In this document: piece by piece, positions 5,692 to 8,146 of the stretch
Numbering within the stretch: the stretch's first letter is position 1
Layout of the letters: each line of letters begins with the position of its first letter
From: CAZUQP01 sp964484285
GTDB taxonomy: Bacteria; Pseudomonadota; Gammaproteobacteria; DSM-16500
Length of the DNA stretch: 8,146 nucleotides
Direction: 5' to 3'
Assembly: GCA_964484285.1 (NCBI GenBank)
Contig: CAZAEO010000094.1
Coordinates: forward strand, 1 to 8,146
The notes under the pieces: generated by a model
Databases searched by the model: none
What the model saw: only the letters and a program-made list of their open reading frames with translations
Told to the model about the DNA's origin: nothing
Made by a program: the position numbers and the translations under genes

Positions 5692-5969
5692 GATGCTCTT
5701 TTCCTTCTGGCTTCTTTAGGATCAATGAGTAATGCTCGATAAATCTCAACTCGATCACCTTCTTTTACTTTGTCTGTTAATTCTTTTAATTGGCAAAAAA
5801 TTCCGATTTTTTGTTTGGTCAAATCGATTTCAGGGAATATCGCTAATATACCTGATTGATGAATTACCATTTCAATAGTACTGCCAGCGGGCACCCAAAC
5901 TGAAACAATACGCTGCCTATCAGGACGCGCATAAGCTACTTCAACTGCAATCAGGTTAGCCGTTCCCAT
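5682..5969 (-). CDS. rnfH: RnfH family ubiquitin-like protein (RatB)
   Basis: A 95-residue small protein with the UPF0125/RnfH signature: VEVAYARPDRQ near the start, GSTIEMVIHQSGILAIFPEIDL at residues 29-50 and GDRVEIYRALLIDPKEARR at 71-89, then a basic tail. The fold is a beta-grasp, ubiquitin-like one. The function is not firmly established; despite the name a role in the Rnf electron-transport complex is not shown here, and no rnf genes are in the window. Its ATG lies 14 bases inside the end of ratA, so the two genes overlap and are probably translationally coupled. This ratA-rnfH pair divergent from smpB is a common gammaproteobacterial order. Confidence 0.93.
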   Translation of the reverse strand: MGTANLIAVEVAYARPDRQRIVSVWVPAGSTIEMVIHQSGILAIFPEIDLTKQKIGIFCQLKELTDKVKEGDRVEIYRALLIDPKEARRKRASKN

Positions 5970-6393
5970 AAATGTCTACTGCTCGTCGACAAAATGCATC
6001 TACCAAAGAATTAGCGATATGATGAAAAATAGGCTGAAATACTTTATCCACTAAATGACCCGTTAATTCGAACTCTAATTCAAGATTTATTTTACAACCC
6101 TGCTCACCTAATGCAATAAACTCCCATCTTCCTTCTAAATGACGAAAAGGACCTTTCACTAAAGTAATATCAATCCGCTCATAAGGATATAAATGATTAC
6201 ATGTAGTAAAACTTTTATGAATACCCGACCAAGTAATTTCAAGAGAGGCTTCAACTTCAGTATCCGCTCGGGTTATCACCTGACTCACCCGACACCAAGG
6301 CAAAAAACGAGGATATTCTTCTATACTATTTACCAGTTCGAACATTTGGCGCGCAGTGTAAGCAACCAATGCGCTGCGTTTAATTGTTGTCAT
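5956..6393 (-). CDS. ratA: RatA family protein (SRPBCC/COQ10-like)
   Basis: A 145-residue START/SRPBCC-fold protein. Signature stretches are SALVAYTARQMFELVNSIEE, YPRFLPWC (27-34), SFTTCN (61-66), GPFRHLEGRWEF (81-92) and a C-terminal amphipathic helix from about 113. E. coli RatA has been described as a toxin that blocks 70S ribosome assembly, while relatives (Coq10) bind ubiquinone and support respiration; sequence alone does not choose. The ATG at 6393 lacks a good ribosome-binding site. A minus-strand TATAAT at the complement of 6432-6437, back to back with the smpB -10 box, is a possible promoter element. It starts the rnfH operon and is divergent from smpB. Confidence 0.93.
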   Translation of the reverse strand: MTTIKRSALVAYTARQMFELVNSIEEYPRFLPWCRVSQVITRADTEVEASLEITWSGIHKSFTTCNHLYPYERIDITLVKGPFRHLEGRWEFIALGEQGCKINLELEFELTGHLVDKVFQPIFHHIANSLVDAFCRRAVDIYGNG

Positions 6394-6411
6394 TATTCAA
6401 TATTACTCTAT

Positions 6412-6439
6412 TTGACTTTGATCGTATGAGCATTATACT
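6412..6439 (+). promoter_or_regulatory. smpB promoter
   Basis: TTGACT (6412-6417) and TATACT (6434-6439) are spaced by 16 bases, close to the sigma-70 consensus. The predicted start of transcription is about 6446-6447, which coincides with the preferred smpB ATG (6447), and no ribosome-binding site precedes that ATG, so leaderless translation is suggested. The same -35 and -10 hexamers occur at the toxin promoter (2392-2420). Confidence 0.6.
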
Positions 6440-6446
6440 TCAACCC

Positions 6447-6914
6447 ATGAAGCAGAAACATCACTCAAATGAAACACTTGCAGAAAACCGCAAGGCTTAT
6501 CACGAATATTCTATTGAAGAACGCTTTGAAGCAGGCATTGTGCTGGAAGGCTGGGAAGTGAAAAGTTTACGTGCCGGTAAAGCGCAGCTTGACCAAAGTT
6601 ATGTGTTGCTTAAAAATGGCGAAGCATGGTTATTCGGCGGACAAATTTCCCCTCTACCTACTGCATCTACCCATATTCACCCTGAGCCGCAACGCACTCG
6701 CAAATTATTATTACATCAACGTGAACTAGCTAGATTAATTGGTAGCGTTGAACGCAAGGGCTATACCCTCATCCCGCTCTCTTTATATTGGAAAGGCAAG
6801 CATATCAAATTGCAAATTGGTCTTGCCAAAGGTAAAAAAGCACACGACAAACGTGCTACAGAAAAAGAACGCGACTGGCAACGCCAAAAACAACGTTTAT
6901 TGAAGGATTTCTAA
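6447..6914 (+). CDS. smpB: SsrA-binding protein SmpB
   Basis: A 155-residue RNA-binding protein that delivers tmRNA to stalled ribosomes for trans-translation. It shows the whole family pattern: AYHEYSIEERFEAGIVLEGW, GWEVKSLRAGKA (35-46), SYVLLKNGEAWLFG, RTRKLLLH (83-90), LSLYWKGKHIKL and LAKGKKAHDKR (126-136) before a basic C-terminal tail that enters the ribosomal decoding site. The start is placed at MKQKHHSNET because total length then matches the family (about 155-160); ATGs further upstream (6426 or 6384) add residues not expected and lie within promoter DNA. The stop overlaps the next ATG by one base (TAATG), and its RNA partner ssrA begins 0.9 kb downstream. Confidence 0.97.
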   Translation: MKQKHHSNETLAENRKAYHEYSIEERFEAGIVLEGWEVKSLRAGKAQLDQSYVLLKNGEAWLFGGQISPLPTASTHIHPEPQRTRKLLLHQRELARLIGSVERKGYTLIPLSLYWKGKHIKLQIGLAKGKKAHDKRATEKERDWQRQKQRLLKDF

Positions 6915-7747
6915 TGCAAATTTTCAAACCGCATCATGTAGCTGTTTCACAAGATGACATGGAAGGCAATCAGGGCATTGGTCGTTATGTTTTTCTGCCA
7001 GGTTCTGATGGACGCGCAAAAGATATCGCTGACTATTTTGAGACTGTTTCTGTCAAACAACACCCTCGAGGACATAATGTATATTTAGGGACCCTCAAGT
7101 CAGCGACGCATAAAATTGATGTGGCTTCCGTTGCATCTGGAATGGGTTGTCCAAGCACTGAAATTATTGTGCATGAACTTTATAATTTGGGTACAAAACG
7201 TTTTTTGCGCGTCGGAACATGCGGCACGTTACAACCTGGTTTCGTGAAAGTAGGCGATATTGTGAATGTCCAAGCATCTGTACGTGATGAGGATACTACC
7301 CGCCATTATGCGCCTATCGAAGTCCCTGCTGTTGCGGCATTAGAATTTATTTCATCCTGCATTCTTGCAGCTGAACATTTAAAGTTATCAGCTTCTCTAC
7401 ATACCGGAATCGTTCACTGTAAAAGTTCACTCTATGCGCGCGAATTGGCCGCAGGACCCAGAGCCTCTGAAAATCAAGCTTATCTTAATCTGCTCGCAGA
7501 ATCAGGAATACTTGCCACTGAAATGGAAACGGCGATTCTGTTTATTCAATCACAACTTTATAATTATCAATTAATGCAACAAGGTGAAGGGCATCACTAT
7601 CGCGTCCTAGCAGGTGCAATTTTAGGGATTATTGGTACCACCGACCATTTTGCAGACTCAAAAGAAGCTAATATCGCAATAGGTCATTCCATCCAAATTG
7701 CCTTAGAAACAATAAAAATCCTTGCGGCACAAGAACTTGTTCGATAA
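6914..7747 (+). CDS. nucleoside phosphorylase (PNP/uridine phosphorylase family)
   Basis: A 277-residue enzyme of the NP-I phosphorylase family, which splits nucleosides with phosphate to base and ribose-1-phosphate. Motifs: FLPGSDGRA (27-35, phosphate loop, usually PGDPxRA), SGMGCPS (75-81), LRVGTCGTLQ (98-107), ASVRDEDTTRHYAPIEVPAV (121-140), and TEMETA (202-207), whose Met and Glu contact the ribose. The middle segment is very uridine-phosphorylase-like, but the Gln-x-Arg uracil-binding motif is not seen and GTTDH (221-225) places an aspartate where DeoD purine phosphorylases have SDH. Substrate preference is therefore open. The ATG overlaps the smpB stop by one base; GAAGGA (6902-6907) supplies its ribosome-binding site. 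It belongs to the smpB operon. Confidence 0.88.
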   Translation: MQIFKPHHVAVSQDDMEGNQGIGRYVFLPGSDGRAKDIADYFETVSVKQHPRGHNVYLGTLKSATHKIDVASVASGMGCPSTEIIVHELYNLGTKRFLRVGTCGTLQPGFVKVGDIVNVQASVRDEDTTRHYAPIEVPAVAALEFISSCILAAEHLKLSASLHTGIVHCKSSLYARELAAGPRASENQAYLNLLAESGILATEMETAILFIQSQLYNYQLMQQGEGHHYRVLAGAILGIIGTTDHFADSKEANIAIGHSIQIALETIKILAAQELVR

Positions 7748-7772
7748 GATTTAACATTCAGATTTTAAGCGT

Positions 7773-7796
7773 AAAATAGCAAATTATGCTTATTTT
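7773..7796 (+). terminator. possible terminator of the smpB operon
   Basis: AAAATAGCA pairs with TGCTTATTTT around the loop AATTA: nine base pairs with one bulged T, ending in a T-rich run. It lies 26 bases after the phosphorylase stop and just before the ssrA promoter. The stem is A/T-rich and therefore weak, so this is a tentative call. Confidence 0.4.
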
Positions 7797-7797
7797 C

Positions 7798-7828
7798 TAG
7801 ACAATATGAGTGTTATTTAGGTTATACT
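7798..7828 (+). promoter_or_regulatory. ssrA promoter
   Basis: TATACT (7823-7828) is 7 bases before the first G of the tmRNA (7836), the right distance for a -10 box. TAGACA (7798-7803) is a five-of-six -35 match, though the 19-base spacing is long. This independent promoter would uncouple tmRNA supply from the smpB operon. Confidence 0.55.
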
Positions 7829-7835
7829 TACAAAT

Positions 7836-8146
7836 GGGGGCGACCCGGTTTCGACGTGGGTTGCGATGCTAGAGGGGCATGTCGAGGATGTAACTCACCT
7901 CGTAAATCATGTTACAAAATCATAGTTGCCAAAAACGACAACTTTTACAACGAAGTAGCAGTAGCTGCCTAGTTGTACCTCTCACCGACTGTGCTTGTAC
8001 GGTCGGAGTTTACGTAAGTAAACATGAGGGGTCATAATATATAAGCTCGCAGCGAACTCTGCCCAAGACAAGTTGCTAAATCTAAACGGGATCGCTGCTT
8101 AATCATCCTGCCGATCGGGTGATAAGCGGTTAAATTCAATGATCTG
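7836..8146 (+). ncRNA. ssrA: transfer-messenger RNA (tmRNA), 3' end beyond the window
   Basis: The tmRNA rescues stalled ribosomes with SmpB by acting first as alanyl-tRNA and then as a short mRNA. The 5' end GGGGGCGACCCGG with the conserved TTCGAC begins at about 7836 (one G uncertain). Pseudoknot 1 is visible: CGAGG (7883-7887) with CCTCG (7898-7902), and TGTAAC (7889-7894) with GTTACA (7911-7916). ATAGTT precedes the resume codon at 7928, as in E. coli. After the tag stop come stem CCTCTCA/TGAGGGG (7978-7984 with 8025-8031), the enclosed stem CCGAC/GTCGG (7985-7989 with 8002-8006) and a hairpin GTTTAC-gtaa-GTAAAC (8008-8023). The 3' half of the tRNA-like domain, ending in CCA, must lie to the right of the window; I expect some 50-80 more bases. 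Confidence 0.95.
7928..7972 (+). other. tmRNA proteolysis-tag reading frame
   Basis: Translation resumes at GCC (7928) directly after ATAGTT and runs to TAG (7970-7972), giving AKNDNFYNEVAVAA. With the alanine carried by the tmRNA itself, the tag is 15 residues. The hydrophobic AVAA end is the form that ClpXP-type proteases recognise, comparable to ALAA in E. coli. Confidence 0.88.

Noticed and set aside
5682..6393. Treating ratA-rnfH as a true toxin-antitoxin pair
   Set aside because: The naming RatAB comes from an E. coli study, but both are widely conserved housekeeping-type genes next to smpB and nothing here shows an antitoxin role for RnfH.
6193..6429. 78-codon plus-strand frame over ratA
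   Set aside because: Antisense shadow of a clearly conserved gene.
6384..6446. Longer SmpB N-terminus from ATG 6384 or 6426
   Set aside because: It would include the promoter elements and add residues absent from the family; starting at 6447 gives the normal length.

Overview
The window looks like part of the chromosome of an AT-rich gammaproteobacterium. This is inferred from the divergent ratA-rnfH / smpB arrangement with ssrA (tmRNA) close by, which is a typical gammaproteobacterial neighbourhood. A long, QueF-II-type QueF and two small outer-membrane beta-barrel proteins also fit a Legionella/Coxiella-type relative. That narrower placement is a guess from general character, not from a search.

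Layout, left to right. A minus-strand MDR-family quinone/alkenal-type oxidoreductase (23-1012) is divergent from a plus-strand GH3 beta-N-acetylhexosaminidase with a signal peptide (1067-2197). The stretch 2198-2391 holds no convincing gene. It leads into a toxin-antitoxin operon of the toxin-first type (RelE/HigB-like toxin 2428-2694, Xre antitoxin 2696-2962), whose promoter lies inside a perfect 32-bp palindrome. A run of minus-strand genes follows, in transcription order from right to left: ratA (5956-6393) overlapping rnfH (5682-5969); a previously easy-to-miss 27-residue lipoprotein (5416-5499) 18 bp ahead of an outer-membrane beta-barrel gene (4735-5397); queF (3823-4653); a short open frame overlapping the queF stop that resembles the N-terminus of a RadC/JAB protein (3704-3835); and a second small outer-membrane barrel gene (3100-3618). 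On the right, smpB (6447-6914) and a nucleoside phosphorylase gene (6914-7747) overlap by one base and are followed by ssrA (from about 7836, cut by the window edge at 8146).

How the genes fit together. SmpB and tmRNA are the two partners of trans-translation, here separated by a nucleoside phosphorylase whose residues mix uridine-phosphorylase and purine-phosphorylase signatures. RatA and RnfH are the usual divergent companions of smpB. QueF makes preQ1 for tRNA queuosine. The hexosaminidase probably acts on muropeptides or chitooligosaccharides outside the cytoplasm. The toxin-antitoxin pair is an accessory module.

The most notable non-coding features are three strong inverted repeats (2398-2429, 3683-3704, 4660-4694) placed at promoters or gene ends, and two promoters (toxin and smpB) whose predicted transcription starts coincide with the start codon, which suggests leaderless mRNAs. 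I see no CRISPR array, tRNA, transposase or origin.
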